A DNA stretch of 64,000 bases from Variovorax sp. PBL-H6 (GTDB lineage Bacteria > Pseudomonadota > Gammaproteobacteria > Burkholderiales > Burkholderiaceae_C), in NCBI RefSeq assembly GCF_901827155.1, contig NZ_LR594660.1, positions 186,001 through 250,000 of the forward strand, given 5' to 3'. The notes beneath the pieces were generated by a model, which saw nothing but the letters and a program-made list of their open reading frames with translations, ran no database searches and was not told the origin of the DNA. Shown here one piece after another: positions 16,791-24,757 of the stretch. Positions within the stretch are counted from its first letter, which is position 1, and each line of letters starts with the position of its first letter. Made by a program: the position numbers and the translations under genes.

Positions 16791-17618
16791 ATGAGTACCA
16801 AGGTCTATACCGGCTTTCGAATGACGGCCAAGCACTTTCCTGAGGTGCTTTCGAGCCTCGGGAGGGCCTCTGCTCAGCTGGCTGACTTGGCCGAGCGCCA
16901 GCAGAACCAGTTCCTGGCGCTGCGAGCGGCTTCATTCGTCGACGCTGTAGCACTTGGCAAGGCTTCGGCAGGGGCGGGAGCGGGGCAGAGCCCGCTGGAG
17001 GCGGCGCAGGCCGAACTTGAGGCTCGGCAGGCAGCGATTCGCCGCACAAATCGACGCGACCCTGCGGTCGACTTTGAAGCCAAGTTCGTGTTGTGGCACT
17101 GCCGTCGCCAGGACAGCTACCTCGGCCTGCTCCAATCGGAACTTCCCGGGGCCCTGAACCGGGTTCTTGGCTTGGGCGTCGCACGGGCATACGGCTATTG
17201 GAACAACACGGACAAGCCGGACGATGTGTCGGTGCTGCAGTGGAGCAAGCGCCGGCTCGCCTGGGATGAGTGCCTGGATGGCCGGTCTGGGCCGAGCTTC
17301 ACCGTGGAGGTGCCTGAGCCCGCCTGGTTGACGGCCGCGGAGGTGTTCAAAGCCCTCCCATCCTACGAACAGCGAGTTCGAGTGGCGGTCGACGAGATGG
17401 CACTGACGGCCTATTTTGAGGCGCATCCGCTGGATGGAGGCTCTGCCTACACCGCGCTCAGTGCTTTTCGCCAGGCTAAAGCACTTGAAGGAACGCTGGC
17501 GTGGCAAAGTGTCCAGGATGCTCAGCGGGTCGTGACTGAAGCGCTGGCGCCTGAGCTAACGCTTTCGATGCTGACCACGGCCATAGGGCAGCCATGCCTG
17601 CAAGGGGCTGGCGCATAG
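16791..17618 (+). CDS. hypothetical protein
   Basis: 275 residues, mostly helical, Ala/Leu/Gln rich, without signal peptide or transmembrane segment. Residues 30-115 look like long amphipathic helices; aromatic and charged residues cluster at FEAKFVLWHCRRQDSYLGLL. No family recognised. The ribosome site before the ATG is weak. It converges on the ppGpp-hydrolase-like gene, with only 21 bases between the stops. Confidence 0.6.
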   Translation: MSTKVYTGFRMTAKHFPEVLSSLGRASAQLADLAERQQNQFLALRAASFVDAVALGKASAGAGAGQSPLEAAQAELEARQAAIRRTNRRDPAVDFEAKFVLWHCRRQDSYLGLLQSELPGALNRVLGLGVARAYGYWNNTDKPDDVSVLQWSKRRLAWDECLDGRSGPSFTVEVPEPAWLTAAEVFKALPSYEQRVRVAVDEMALTAYFEAHPLDGGSAYTALSAFRQAKALEGTLAWQSVQDAQRVVTEALAPELTLSMLTTAIGQPCLQGAGA

Positions 17619-17639
17619 TCAGGGCGCCTCCGCTCGGTC

Positions 17640-18170
17640 TCAGCTGCGGAGGGCGTGGGCCTCGTCGAACAGGCGCTCGAGCAGGGGCCACTCGCCCCGC
17701 AGGCCGTCAACCACGGCTTTCGCCCAAGCGAAATACGCCGCCACCCGCTCGTCCGGCCATCCCACAGGCGGGCTTTTGGCCATGTCCCTCAGGTTGCAAA
17801 TCTTGTCAGCAAGCTTGGCGGCCTTCGCCCTTCGGGAGGCATGAGGCGCATGGTCGATTTGGAACTGTTTTCGCAGTGCCTTCGGTAGGCTCTTGTCGTC
17901 GGTCATCTCGAGAACGACCTGAAGGACCTCAGCGCCGAACAGCTCCAGCAGCTCAGCTTCCGTGGCGTCCGTGTCCTCCAGCGTGTCATGGAGAAGCGCA
18001 GCGGCCAGGATAACCCCGTCATCGATGCCCGCCTCATCCGCCAGCACCGCGGCCAGGGCGAGCGGGTGGTTGATGTACGGGTCCGCCTGCGCGTCCTTGC
18101 GGCGCTGCCTGCGATGCTTCTCCGCCGAGAAGAGCGCGGCCCGCATCACTTTACCAGCATCTGAAGTCAT
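17640..18170 (-). CDS. Mesh1-like HD hydrolase of (p)ppGpp (small alarmone hydrolase)
   Basis: 176 residues forming one HD domain of the RelA/SpoT hydrolase type: ALFSAEKHRRQRRKDA, YINHPLALA, LLHDTLEDTDAT, DDKSL and KLADKICNLRD are the six usual blocks. No synthetase or regulatory domain is present, so it is a stand-alone hydrolase. Known relatives remove the 3' pyrophosphate of ppGpp and can act on NADPH. It is last of a minus-strand group, 28 bases after the metallophosphoesterase gene. Confidence 0.88.
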   Translation of the reverse strand: MTSDAGKVMRAALFSAEKHRRQRRKDAQADPYINHPLALAAVLADEAGIDDGVILAAALLHDTLEDTDATEAELLELFGAEVLQVVLEMTDDKSLPKALRKQFQIDHAPHASRRAKAAKLADKICNLRDMAKSPPVGWPDERVAAYFAWAKAVVDGLRGEWPLLERLFDEAHALRS

Positions 18171-18198
18171 CGTTTAGCTCGGAAATTGTCAGGTGTCG

Positions 18199-19005
18199 TC
18201 AAACCTCGACGACCAGCGCTGGATTGAAGGACGAGTTTTCGAAGCGCATCGGTTCGCCCTTGGGAGGGTACTTGGAGCGCGGGTATCCGCGTGGATTCAC
18301 GACGAAGCGCGTCTGCCCATGCTCGTAGGAAAAGGAGTCGTGAACGTGGCCGTGAACCCACAGGGCGGGCTGGAGCAATTCTATGAGGGGCCGCAGGTCG
18401 CTGATGAAGGCAGGGGTGATGGAGTCCCCCGCATAGCGCGGCGCGATGCTTCCAGGGTGAACGCCATGGTGCGTGATGACGACCGTACGGCCGGCAAACG
18501 GCGTGCTCAGCTTGGTTCTGAGCAGCCGCAACGACTTCCGGTGCGCCGCTGCAGCGTCGGAAGGGTCGAAGTGCCTGAGCTCCCCCTTGCGGCGCAGCGC
18601 AATCGCGCGGTGGTCCACCAGCATCGAACGCGCGGCGTGCATGCTGTAGGCGGCAGAACCACCGTTTGTGCCCAGCAGGTAGTTGGTCCACAACGTGGCG
18701 CCGAAGAAGCGTACACCCCCAAACTGCACCAAGCGGTTGTGCAGCAGCGTGACGCCGGCCTTCGGCAGCTCACGGCTCAGTTGGCGCAAGGCGTCGCTCA
18801 TGACCGCAGAATAAAATTCATGATTGCCAGGGACGAACAAAACTGGCCGGCCGGCGGCGGCGTAGTTCGACACCAGTTCGCGCAGCGGGCCTAGGTCGCG
18901 CGTCAGGACGATGTCGCCCGCGAGAACGAGCGCATCCGCGAGGACAGGCAGTGGGCCGGAGGCGTAGAACTCCAAATGGAGGTCCGACAGGACATGCAGC
19001 TTCAT
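18199..19005 (-). CDS. calcineurin-like metallophosphoesterase
   Basis: 268 residues from MKLHVLSDLHLEF. All five metal-site blocks are present: DLH (residues 8-10), GDI, GNHEFY, THHG and GHVHD. The substrate may be a cyclic or linear nucleotide or a nucleic acid end. Its start overlaps the preceding stop as ATGA. Grouped with Nudix and ppGpp-hydrolase genes, which suggests nucleotide turnover. Confidence 0.85.
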   Translation of the reverse strand: MKLHVLSDLHLEFYASGPLPVLADALVLAGDIVLTRDLGPLRELVSNYAAAGRPVLFVPGNHEFYSAVMSDALRQLSRELPKAGVTLLHNRLVQFGGVRFFGATLWTNYLLGTNGGSAAYSMHAARSMLVDHRAIALRRKGELRHFDPSDAAAAHRKSLRLLRTKLSTPFAGRTVVITHHGVHPGSIAPRYAGDSITPAFISDLRPLIELLQPALWVHGHVHDSFSYEHGQTRFVVNPRGYPRSKYPPKGEPMRFENSSFNPALVVEV

Positions 19006-19310
19006 GAGTTCCCCTGGGTGGTCTTGGCCACTCGTTCGTATTCCGCCGGGTTTGTTGGCAGCCCCGCGAGCCGGAGGTGGTCGACCGTGAATTGGAAGGC
19101 CATCGCGCGGTTGGTCAGAATCAGCCAAGCGTGGTACGCGCGTAGCCAAAACGGTCCGTAGGAGCCCTTTGGCTTGGCGATGTAGAAGCCGTCGGGGCGG
19201 AGCTCTTCGCGCGGCCCTGTATACGGCTGGCCCTTGACCGAATCGACCGTCACCGGGAGGTGCGGCCGAGCCCGGCCACCGAACTTGGTGTGCTCCCACG
19301 ATTCCTTCAT
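19002..19310 (-). CDS. hypothetical protein between Nudix and metallophosphoesterase genes
   Basis: 102 residues with four-base overlaps on both sides (ATGA at 19307-19310 and 19002-19005), so its translation is coupled to its neighbours. It is rich in aromatic residues (GFYIAKPKGSYGPFWLRAYHAWLIL) and may be a compact alpha/beta domain. No family recognised. Confidence 0.7.
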   Translation of the reverse strand: MKESWEHTKFGGRARPHLPVTVDSVKGQPYTGPREELRPDGFYIAKPKGSYGPFWLRAYHAWLILTNRAMAFQFTVDHLRLAGLPTNPAEYERVAKTTQGNS

Positions 19311-19786
19311 GGCGCCCCCGTCGCCTCGAGCGCCTGCCGCGCGCGCTCCTTGGCTCCGCCGGCGTAGTCGACGGTCAGGACAATGCGCCCGCAGTCAGGG
19401 TCCTGCGCCGCGGCGATGAGCCAGGGCACATTCGATAGGGCATGCTTGGCCAACTGCTCGGAGAAGACCGGAATCGCGACAACGGCCTCATCCGTGCAAG
19501 AACGCAGCTGTGCGAACCGGGCGCTGTCCAGAGTGGCTCGGAACGTGAAAACCTCGAAGCCGTCACCGCGGAGCACCGCATACAAGTCCCATTCGCCCAC
19601 TTCCGTGCTCACGTCGGCCTCTTCTCTGAACTCGCGAACCATCGCCTGGAGCGCCGTCTCGCCCGGCTCTACCTTCCCCCCAATGCCGTTGAGCCGCCCC
19701 GCCTGCCAAGCGGGGCGAGCTTTGATGATGAGAGCGACCTGGGCGCTGGCCTGCTCAAACGCAAACCCTAAAACGTATTGTTGCAT
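19307..19786 (-). CDS. Nudix hydrolase
   Basis: About 159 residues from MQQYVLGFAF; a GTG 39 bases upstream (19825) is an alternative start, and neither has a clear ribosome site. The Nudix box GIGGKVEPGETALQAM then VREFREEADV keeps the RE and EE metal ligands. Nudix enzymes cleave nucleoside diphosphates linked to another group. First gene of a coupled set with the unknown 102-residue protein, metallophosphoesterase and Mesh1-like hydrolase. Confidence 0.85.
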   Translation of the reverse strand: MQQYVLGFAFEQASAQVALIIKARPAWQAGRLNGIGGKVEPGETALQAMVREFREEADVSTEVGEWDLYAVLRGDGFEVFTFRATLDSARFAQLRSCTDEAVVAIPVFSEQLAKHALSNVPWLIAAAQDPDCGRIVLTVDYAGGAKERARQALEATGAP

Positions 19787-19865
19787 AGGTGACAAGGGCC
19801 GGGAAGCGGCCGCGGGGGATGTCACCCATTTAGCGAGCGCTGTTTAGCCGTCGCGCGTCACGCCC

Positions 19866-20489
19866 TTAGCGCTTGCCGTCGAGCTGGTAGATAAGGTTAT
19901 ATCGGCCCGTTTCGAGCCAGGACAGGTCCACGTGCCAGTAGTAGCGGTCTCGCTCCTGGGCAAGCTTTTCGGCCTGCTCCATGGCCTGCCCAAGCTGTGC
20001 GTGGGACCAGCTGTTCACGTCCATCATCTTCTCGAGCACCTGCCCATAGACGCCAAGGCGTCTCGCAAACCCTAGATGGTGCGCCTTGTGACAAATACCG
20101 CAAAGGCTGATGAGCCCCCCGAGAGACTGGACGCACATCAGGTCGTCAAAGGCCCACTTTTCGTGGCATTCGACCCGCCCTGCTTCCCCGCAGATTTCGC
20201 AGCGGTTTCCTGCCGCCGCGTAGCAGTGGCGACGCAAGGCATCCCACTTGGCTGGAGTGAGGGCCGTTCGCAGATTCTGTTCCCAACTGGAGGAAGGGAG
20301 CATCTCGGGGAGCAGCGCAGGCTTGTCAGGGTACTTCCACCGCAGCGGAAGCCAGTTCCAGACGTTGTCAAGGTAGGCCTCCGCGGGCACGTGGAAGCCC
20401 AACTCTCGGCTGTATTCCGCCCCTTCCTTCAGGGCGGCGCGTTCATCCCAACGTGGAACGCATAGGGGAATTGCGTTAGCTGTAAGCAT
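19866..20489 (-). CDS. HNH-type zinc-finger endonuclease-like protein
   Basis: 207 residues. The central part has CEICGEAG, VECHEKWAFDD and LCGICHKAHHLG, the double Cys-pair and His arrangement of HNH nucleases of the treble-clef type. The N-terminal 50 residues (IPLCVPRWDERAALKEGAEY...GFHVPA) resemble the DUF5710-like module found in plasmid proteins. It precedes the Nudix group on the same strand, 79 bases away. Target unknown. Confidence 0.75.
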   Translation of the reverse strand: MLTANAIPLCVPRWDERAALKEGAEYSRELGFHVPAEAYLDNVWNWLPLRWKYPDKPALLPEMLPSSSWEQNLRTALTPAKWDALRRHCYAAAGNRCEICGEAGRVECHEKWAFDDLMCVQSLGGLISLCGICHKAHHLGFARRLGVYGQVLEKMMDVNSWSHAQLGQAMEQAEKLAQERDRYYWHVDLSWLETGRYNLIYQLDGKR

Positions 20490-20557
20490 AAAGTGATAGT
20501 GTCAAGGCAATAGCTGATACTTTCTAGTCTATACCGTAAATAGCAGCCGATTTAGCC

Positions 20558-20586
20558 TTGCAACGGTATAGGTCTCAAGCTAAAAT
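20558..20586 (+). promoter_or_regulatory. sigma70-type promoter in a 438-base intergenic region
   Basis: TTGCAA at 20558-20563, 17-base spacer, TAAAAT at 20581-20586. It points toward a 53-codon reading frame (20628) and the gene at 20928. Confidence 0.6.
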
Positions 20587-20627
20587 GTAGGCTCCAACAA
20601 CGCAGACATGTAGGAATCGACCGACAG

Positions 20628-20789
20628 ATGAAAAGCACTGCAACAGCCTCCACCACGCCCTCCGAGAAACGCCCCGCCCGCGAGGCCGGCAGCGTTGGGA
20701 CGGCCGTCCTGGAGTCCCGTTCTATTGGGACAACGGGCGTCTTGAATGCCCGTCTGCCAGCTGATTTGCCCCGCGCGGCACCTCGATAG
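20628..20789 (+). CDS. possible small protein (53 residues)
   Basis: A reading frame from ATG at 20628 to TAG at 20787-20789, starting about 37 bases after the predicted transcription start of the promoter at 20558. The product is Ala/Thr/Arg rich with GSVGTAVLESRSIGTTGVLN in the middle, no known domain and only a poor ribosome site. The remaining bases 20790-20927 hold no other reading frame I can support. It may be non-coding leader instead. Confidence 0.25.
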   Translation: MKSTATASTTPSEKRPAREAGSVGTAVLESRSIGTTGVLNARLPADLPRAAPR

Positions 20790-20927
20790 GTCTAAAGTAT
20801 TCGCTGAATGCTTAAGTGAGCGCGAATGTGAGGATGCCCACATTTGAGCTCTGAAACCGGATGCAGGAAATGTCCTACCTGCGTACATTTCAGCCTATCG
20901 ATTAAATGGTGTTTACGGAGCTTTTAG

Positions 20928-21281
20928 ATGGTTTACGATTTTAAGGTTGTTTCCAGTACGAAGATTGAAGAGTCGGAGCAAGCCTATTTTTTCCAGCTTC
21001 AACGCAACGCTGAACGCGCCCTTGCCGCGGATGCGGTGCAGGCTGGTGACGCCCTCGCTGCATGCGAGTACATGGATTGCGTTGACGGTGGCGACCTGGA
21101 GATGGACAAGTCGGTGTATCGCCAGTGCACTTCGCTCGTGATGAGCTACATGTTCTCCGTCGAGAAGAAGGTTGCTGAGGCCCTGACCGCCAAGAGTTGG
21201 GCCGCCAAGACGCTGTTCGGCCTCCTGACGGCGCAGAACGAGCAGTTCGAAGACCTGCCGACTTTCCAGATGGTTGCTTGA
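20928..21281 (+). CDS. hypothetical small acidic protein
   Basis: 117 residues; the ribosome site CGGAG lies eight bases before the ATG. Mostly helical and acidic, with KIEESEQAYFFQLQRNAERAL at the N-terminus, two Cys near the middle (ALAACEYMDCV) and a hydrophobic C-terminal helix. No family recognised, no signal peptide. Probably soluble and cytoplasmic. Confidence 0.65.
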   Translation: MVYDFKVVSSTKIEESEQAYFFQLQRNAERALAADAVQAGDALAACEYMDCVDGGDLEMDKSVYRQCTSLVMSYMFSVEKKVAEALTAKSWAAKTLFGLLTAQNEQFEDLPTFQMVA

Positions 21282-21427
21282 CCTCATTTCCTCCGGCGCT
21301 GCTGGCCCGGGGTGTCCTTTGGCGCAGCGGCGATGGTCGCTAGACCGATTAGGACATCGAGAGATGAGTTTTAGCAGCACGCGGGCGCCCAAGGGTGACT
21401 CTCGCGTGTGTCAGAGGAGAGTATGTA

Positions 21428-22366
21428 ATGGCAGTCGTGAACCAAAAACTGATTGGGCCAAGCGGCAAGGCGGCCTGGACGTGCCAAGTCACCGGCGAAG
21501 TATTGCACTCCGAACGTGCCTTTGAGACGCTCGTGTCGTCGCGTGGCGGCGGCGGCTCGGTAGGTCCCTCCGGGGGCTACGTGGCGCCCCCGCGCATCAC
21601 TTCGGAGTCCGTTGAGCATCAGGACTTGTTCGTGCGAGATGACGCCGGCGTCGAGCATTCCTTCAGCTGGAACAGTTGGTCCCTGCCCGTACGGCCGGGG
21701 AACAGGGTTTCGGTTATGTGGGGTGGCCCAGAAGGAAGTAGCAGTGGCACGTACCTCTTTGCGAGCAACCTGGATACCGGCGAGTCGCGAGAAGACCCGA
21801 AGGGGTTCCGGTCGTTCGTGCGGCGCGGCGGCTTGGTGGCCGACGTGATTTGGATGAAGACGATTTACGTGCTCACGTTTCTCGTCACCGCGTTCGCCAT
21901 GTTCTACCTGCTCGCGAGCTATGCCAACGACCGGCCGCCTCGCTGGCTCGCCGAGTATCCGCCGTACAACGTGGCATACGCGGAGATGGCCAAGGCCAGG
22001 GAAGTCACTGTACGCGCCGACCGCCTCCGTCTGACACCTGGTCGTTACGCAGAAACCGAGCGGGTCTATTCGGCATACCGCGCGACGCAAAGGCGCTTGA
22101 AGGAGGTTGAATCCGAATTCAATGCGGCCCGCCAGCGCAATTGGACAGTCGCAGGGGCGCTCGAGTTCGCCGCGACGGATGGTACGAAGTACCTGTGGTG
22201 GCTGCCGGTGGTTTTCCTTTGCTCGTTGGTCGCGTGCATGGTCGTTGTGCAGGTCCTGATGTCGGGTGCTTCCCAGCACAAGAGGGAAGTGGCCGCCGAC
22301 GGCATTCGGCGCCAGGCCGGGTCCTTGTTTGCGCAAGGCCTGCTCCAGCAGCCCGCGAAGGCATAG
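21428..22366 (+). CDS. hypothetical inner-membrane protein with two transmembrane segments
   Basis: 312 residues; start chosen at ATG 21428, preceded by GAGGAGA. Residues 1-125 form a soluble N-terminal domain (WTCQVTGEVL, a strand-rich FSWNSWSLPVRPGNRVSVMW part). Transmembrane helices are at about 138-158 (TIYVLTFLVTAFAMFYLLA) and 268-290 (LWWLPVVFLCSLVACMVVV), separated by a periplasmic-size helical loop. Family unknown. A GCTAGAC leader motif lies at 21339. Confidence 0.75.
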   Translation: MAVVNQKLIGPSGKAAWTCQVTGEVLHSERAFETLVSSRGGGGSVGPSGGYVAPPRITSESVEHQDLFVRDDAGVEHSFSWNSWSLPVRPGNRVSVMWGGPEGSSSGTYLFASNLDTGESREDPKGFRSFVRRGGLVADVIWMKTIYVLTFLVTAFAMFYLLASYANDRPPRWLAEYPPYNVAYAEMAKAREVTVRADRLRLTPGRYAETERVYSAYRATQRRLKEVESEFNAARQRNWTVAGALEFAATDGTKYLWWLPVVFLCSLVACMVVVQVLMSGASQHKREVAADGIRRQAGSLFAQGLLQQPAKA

Positions 22367-22383
22367 CGCCGTCTCATTTTCGT

Positions 22384-22418
22384 GAAGCTCGCCAGTATCG
22401 GGCGAGCTTCTTTTCTTT
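22384..22418 (+). terminator. intrinsic terminator
   Basis: Stem GAAGCTCGCC/GGCGAGCTTC followed by TTTTCTTTT, 17 bases after the membrane protein gene. Confidence 0.9.
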
Positions 22419-22440
22419 TGCCGCGCCTCGGCCTTACTCA

Positions 22441-22665
22441 AGTTCTACCCGGACCTACGTGCGCGGACGGTTGCGCCCGGTCCTTATGACCTCGCTGACG
22501 GTCATTCTCTCCATGCTGCCGGCGGCGATGGGTTTCGGAGCTGGCTCTGAGAACAACGAGCCTCTGGCAGTCGCCATTATCGGCGGCATGGTCAGCTCGA
22601 CTCTTCTGAGGCTGGTCGTGGTGCCTGCCGCCTACAGCTTGTCCGGTCGCAGAGTGACGGCATAA
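22441..22665 (+). pseudogene. RND efflux transporter, C-terminal fragment
   Basis: About 70 codons with no start or N-terminal part. The translation RLRPVLMTSLTVILSMLP, then FGAGSENNEPLAVAIIGGMV, SSTLL and VVVPAAYSL matches the last transmembrane segments of AcrB/HAE1-type RND pumps, which normally exceed 1000 residues. Upstream sequence in this frame is unrelated (the end of the preceding gene and its terminator). This is a debris fragment, not a functional gene. Confidence 0.85.
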
Positions 22666-22697
22666 CCGACGCAAGCGGCGAATACTCGCTCTAAGAA

Positions 22698-22726
22698 AAA
22701 GGCACCTCCCGCAGGTGCCTTTCCCT
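22698..22726 (+). terminator. intrinsic terminator after RND fragment
   Basis: Stem AAAGGCACCT/AGGTGCCTTT with a five-base loop; probably the original terminator of the lost pump gene. Confidence 0.75.
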
Positions 22727-22843
22727 TTGCATTGCAGATGAACGAGGCCCGGCCCCCTGGCCAGGTTTCCGCGTGCCCCACGCTAGGGGAGGTGCCTTTA
22801 CTAAGGGCGGCGTCCCTCGCCGTTTGTTAGTGAAAGGATTTAG

Positions 22844-23419
22844 ATGAGAACGAAAATTAACCGCCTGCTGCTCGCCAGCGCGATGACACTCGCCGGAGCG
22901 AGCGCCTTTGCGCAAGGCGCGCCGCTTGTGAATCGCGTGCAGCCCCCGACGAACCACGCTCCGGGACAAGTGTCCACGCCTGCGCAGGCTCGAGACGACT
23001 TCAAGGCTCTCCCTCCGCCGCTCCATTCGGAGCTCGGCCCCCGCCCGGAGTTGCGTGCACACGCCGAGAAGGTCCAACGCGGTGAGCACGCGCATGCCAG
23101 GCGCGCGAAGTTCAAGCCGACCCCGGAGATGCACCGGCTCCACGCCGCGATTGCCGAGAGCCACGCCAACCTGGCAGAGGCCGAGCGTACGGGCGACCAA
23201 GCCGCTACCCTGGCCATGAAGCACAGGCTCAAGCGGGACCACGCCGCGCTGCGTGCAGCACGTGCCGAGCTGAAGCAGCGCGCGGACGCCGAATTCCGGC
23301 ATTCCGAGTTCCGAGGCGGCCGACCACCAGGCCCTGATGCCGAAGGACGCCATCCGCCTCCCCCGCGCGACGGCTTCGGCCCGCCGCCCGCCCGGCCAGC
23401 TCCGCAACCTGCGCGCTGA
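22844..23419 (+). CDS. secreted helical protein A
   Basis: 191 residues with a signal peptide ending ASAFAQG and ribosome site AAGGA. The mature protein has an extended Pro-rich N-terminus, a helical hairpin at about residues 95-145 (AIAESHANLAEAERTGDQAA then MKHRLKRDHAALRAARAELK) and a Pro/Arg/His-rich disordered tail. The hairpin layout and the GDxxxx turn recur in the next gene, so the two appear related. Probably periplasmic; function unknown. Confidence 0.7.
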   Translation: MRTKINRLLLASAMTLAGASAFAQGAPLVNRVQPPTNHAPGQVSTPAQARDDFKALPPPLHSELGPRPELRAHAEKVQRGEHAHARRAKFKPTPEMHRLHAAIAESHANLAEAERTGDQAATLAMKHRLKRDHAALRAARAELKQRADAEFRHSEFRGGRPPGPDAEGRHPPPPRDGFGPPPARPAPQPAR

Positions 23420-23432
23420 ACCGACAGGCCCC

Positions 23433-23468
23433 AAGCCCCGCCCTGCTTCGTGCAGCGCGGGGCTTTTT
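23433..23468 (+). terminator. intrinsic terminator
   Basis: Long stem beginning AAGCCCCGC and ending GCGGGGCTTTTT. Confidence 0.85.
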
Positions 23469-23569
23469 CATGGGCCGCGGCTAAACCAGGTAGCTGCACG
23501 CAATTGCTATAGCGCTCCGTCTGACCCATTGGCTAGACGGGTCAGCTTCCCCAACACGAAGGATTCCGA

Positions 23570-23977
23570 ATGACATTCAACCGCATCTCTGTTGCTACCG
23601 CCCTGTGCGTTGCAGCATCCGTGTGCCTGGCGCAGTCCCCGTCGCTGGCCGGCGCGCCGAGCTCGGGCGCCCGCCAAATCTGGCTGGACCCCGCCAGCGT
23701 CCCCGGTGGCGCTCACGCAATTCCTGCCAATGCGGAAACAGACGCCATCGAAGCTCGCATCAACGCCACCTTCGAGCGACTGGGTAAGGCGAAAACGCAA
23801 GGCGACATCGACTCGATGGCGGCCGTCAAGCAGAAGCTGAAGGCGGACTTCGAGGAGCTCAAGGCCAAGCGCCTTCTCATCCAGGCAGCGCAAGGTGGCA
23901 AAGACCCCGGCGCACCGCTGCGAGGTCTGCCGCTGGGCTCGCGCGCCGGCTCGGCCGGGCAGGCGCCCGGTCGCTAA
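23570..23977 (+). CDS. secreted helical protein B
   Basis: 135 residues; ribosome site AAGGA, signal peptide ending VCLAQS. Residues about 60-105 form a helical hairpin (IEARINATFERLGKAKTQGD then MAAVKQKLKADFEELKAKR) like that of the preceding gene, followed by a Gly/Pro tail. It is likely a shorter paralog. A GCTAGAC motif lies 38 bases upstream of the start. Confidence 0.7.
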   Translation: MTFNRISVATALCVAASVCLAQSPSLAGAPSSGARQIWLDPASVPGGAHAIPANAETDAIEARINATFERLGKAKTQGDIDSMAAVKQKLKADFEELKAKRLLIQAAQGGKDPGAPLRGLPLGSRAGSAGQAPGR

Positions 23978-24013
23978 CCGCAGTCCGTTCAGGCCCGGAA
24001 ATCGACGCAGCAT

Positions 24014-24691
24014 ATGACCACCCCTCTCCAATTCGTGGAATCCCTGAGGGCGCTCCCAGCCTTCCCGGATGTCTTCAATCCATGGCGAGACCACGACCCG
24101 GTGAACGACCAGAACGAACTGGGCCCCAGCATCCGGGCAGCCAATCTGGAGCGTTACCTGGCCGCGCGGGTGGGCAAGGCCCGCCTGCTGTTGGTAGCAG
24201 AGGCACCCGGCCACAGAGGTTGCCGCGTCAGTGGCATTGCAATGACGTCGGAGCGCATCATGCTCGGGCACCACCCGGTGATTCCACACCACGCGGTCTT
24301 CGAGGGACCGAAGCAGCAGACCAGCCTCCCGGAGCTGCACAAAAAGGGGGCCAACGAGCAGACTGCCAGCACCGTATGGGGCTTGCTGCTCTCCCTCGGA
24401 CTGGCCCCGGAAGAATTCGTTCTCTGGAACGCCTTTCCGTGTCACCCGCACAAGCCCGGTGAACCGCTGTCGAACCGTGCCCCAACGCCGAAAGAGGTGG
24501 CTGCCTGCGCGGACGTGCTTCGTGACATGCTGACCTTGCTAGGTACGGCCCGTGTTGTTGCGGTCGGCCGAGTGGCCCAACGGCAACTGCAGGTCCAGGG
24601 CGTCGAAGCGCCCTACGTTCGCCACCCGGCGATGGCAGGTATCAATCAGTTTCGCGAACAGGTTCAGGCTCTCGCCTCGTCGTTCCGTTGA
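24014..24691 (+). CDS. uracil-DNA glycosylase superfamily protein
   Basis: 225 residues. LLLVAEAPGHRGCRVSGIAM corresponds to the first active-site block, VLWNAFPCHPHKPG with SNRAPTPKE to the central part, and a late YVRHPAMAG to the HPS/HPA block of family 4/5 type uracil-DNA glycosylases. The usual four Fe-S cysteines are not evident. It would excise uracil or a related lesion from DNA. Possibly co-transcribed with the coupling ATPase gene 66 bases downstream. Confidence 0.75.
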   Translation: MTTPLQFVESLRALPAFPDVFNPWRDHDPVNDQNELGPSIRAANLERYLAARVGKARLLLVAEAPGHRGCRVSGIAMTSERIMLGHHPVIPHHAVFEGPKQQTSLPELHKKGANEQTASTVWGLLLSLGLAPEEFVLWNAFPCHPHKPGEPLSNRAPTPKEVAACADVLRDMLTLLGTARVVAVGRVAQRQLQVQGVEAPYVRHPAMAGINQFREQVQALASSFR

Positions 24692-24757
24692 AGTGCCGCG
24701 CGTGCGCGCGGGATAAGTCCCCTCCCTACACGGCTAGTACCCCATTTTTGGACTTCC

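Noticed and set aside
20580..20888. 102-codon minus-strand frame in the 20.5-20.9 kb gap
   Set aside because: Starts and ends without a ribosome site, Cys/Arg/Gly-rich composition, and runs against a good plus-strand promoter.
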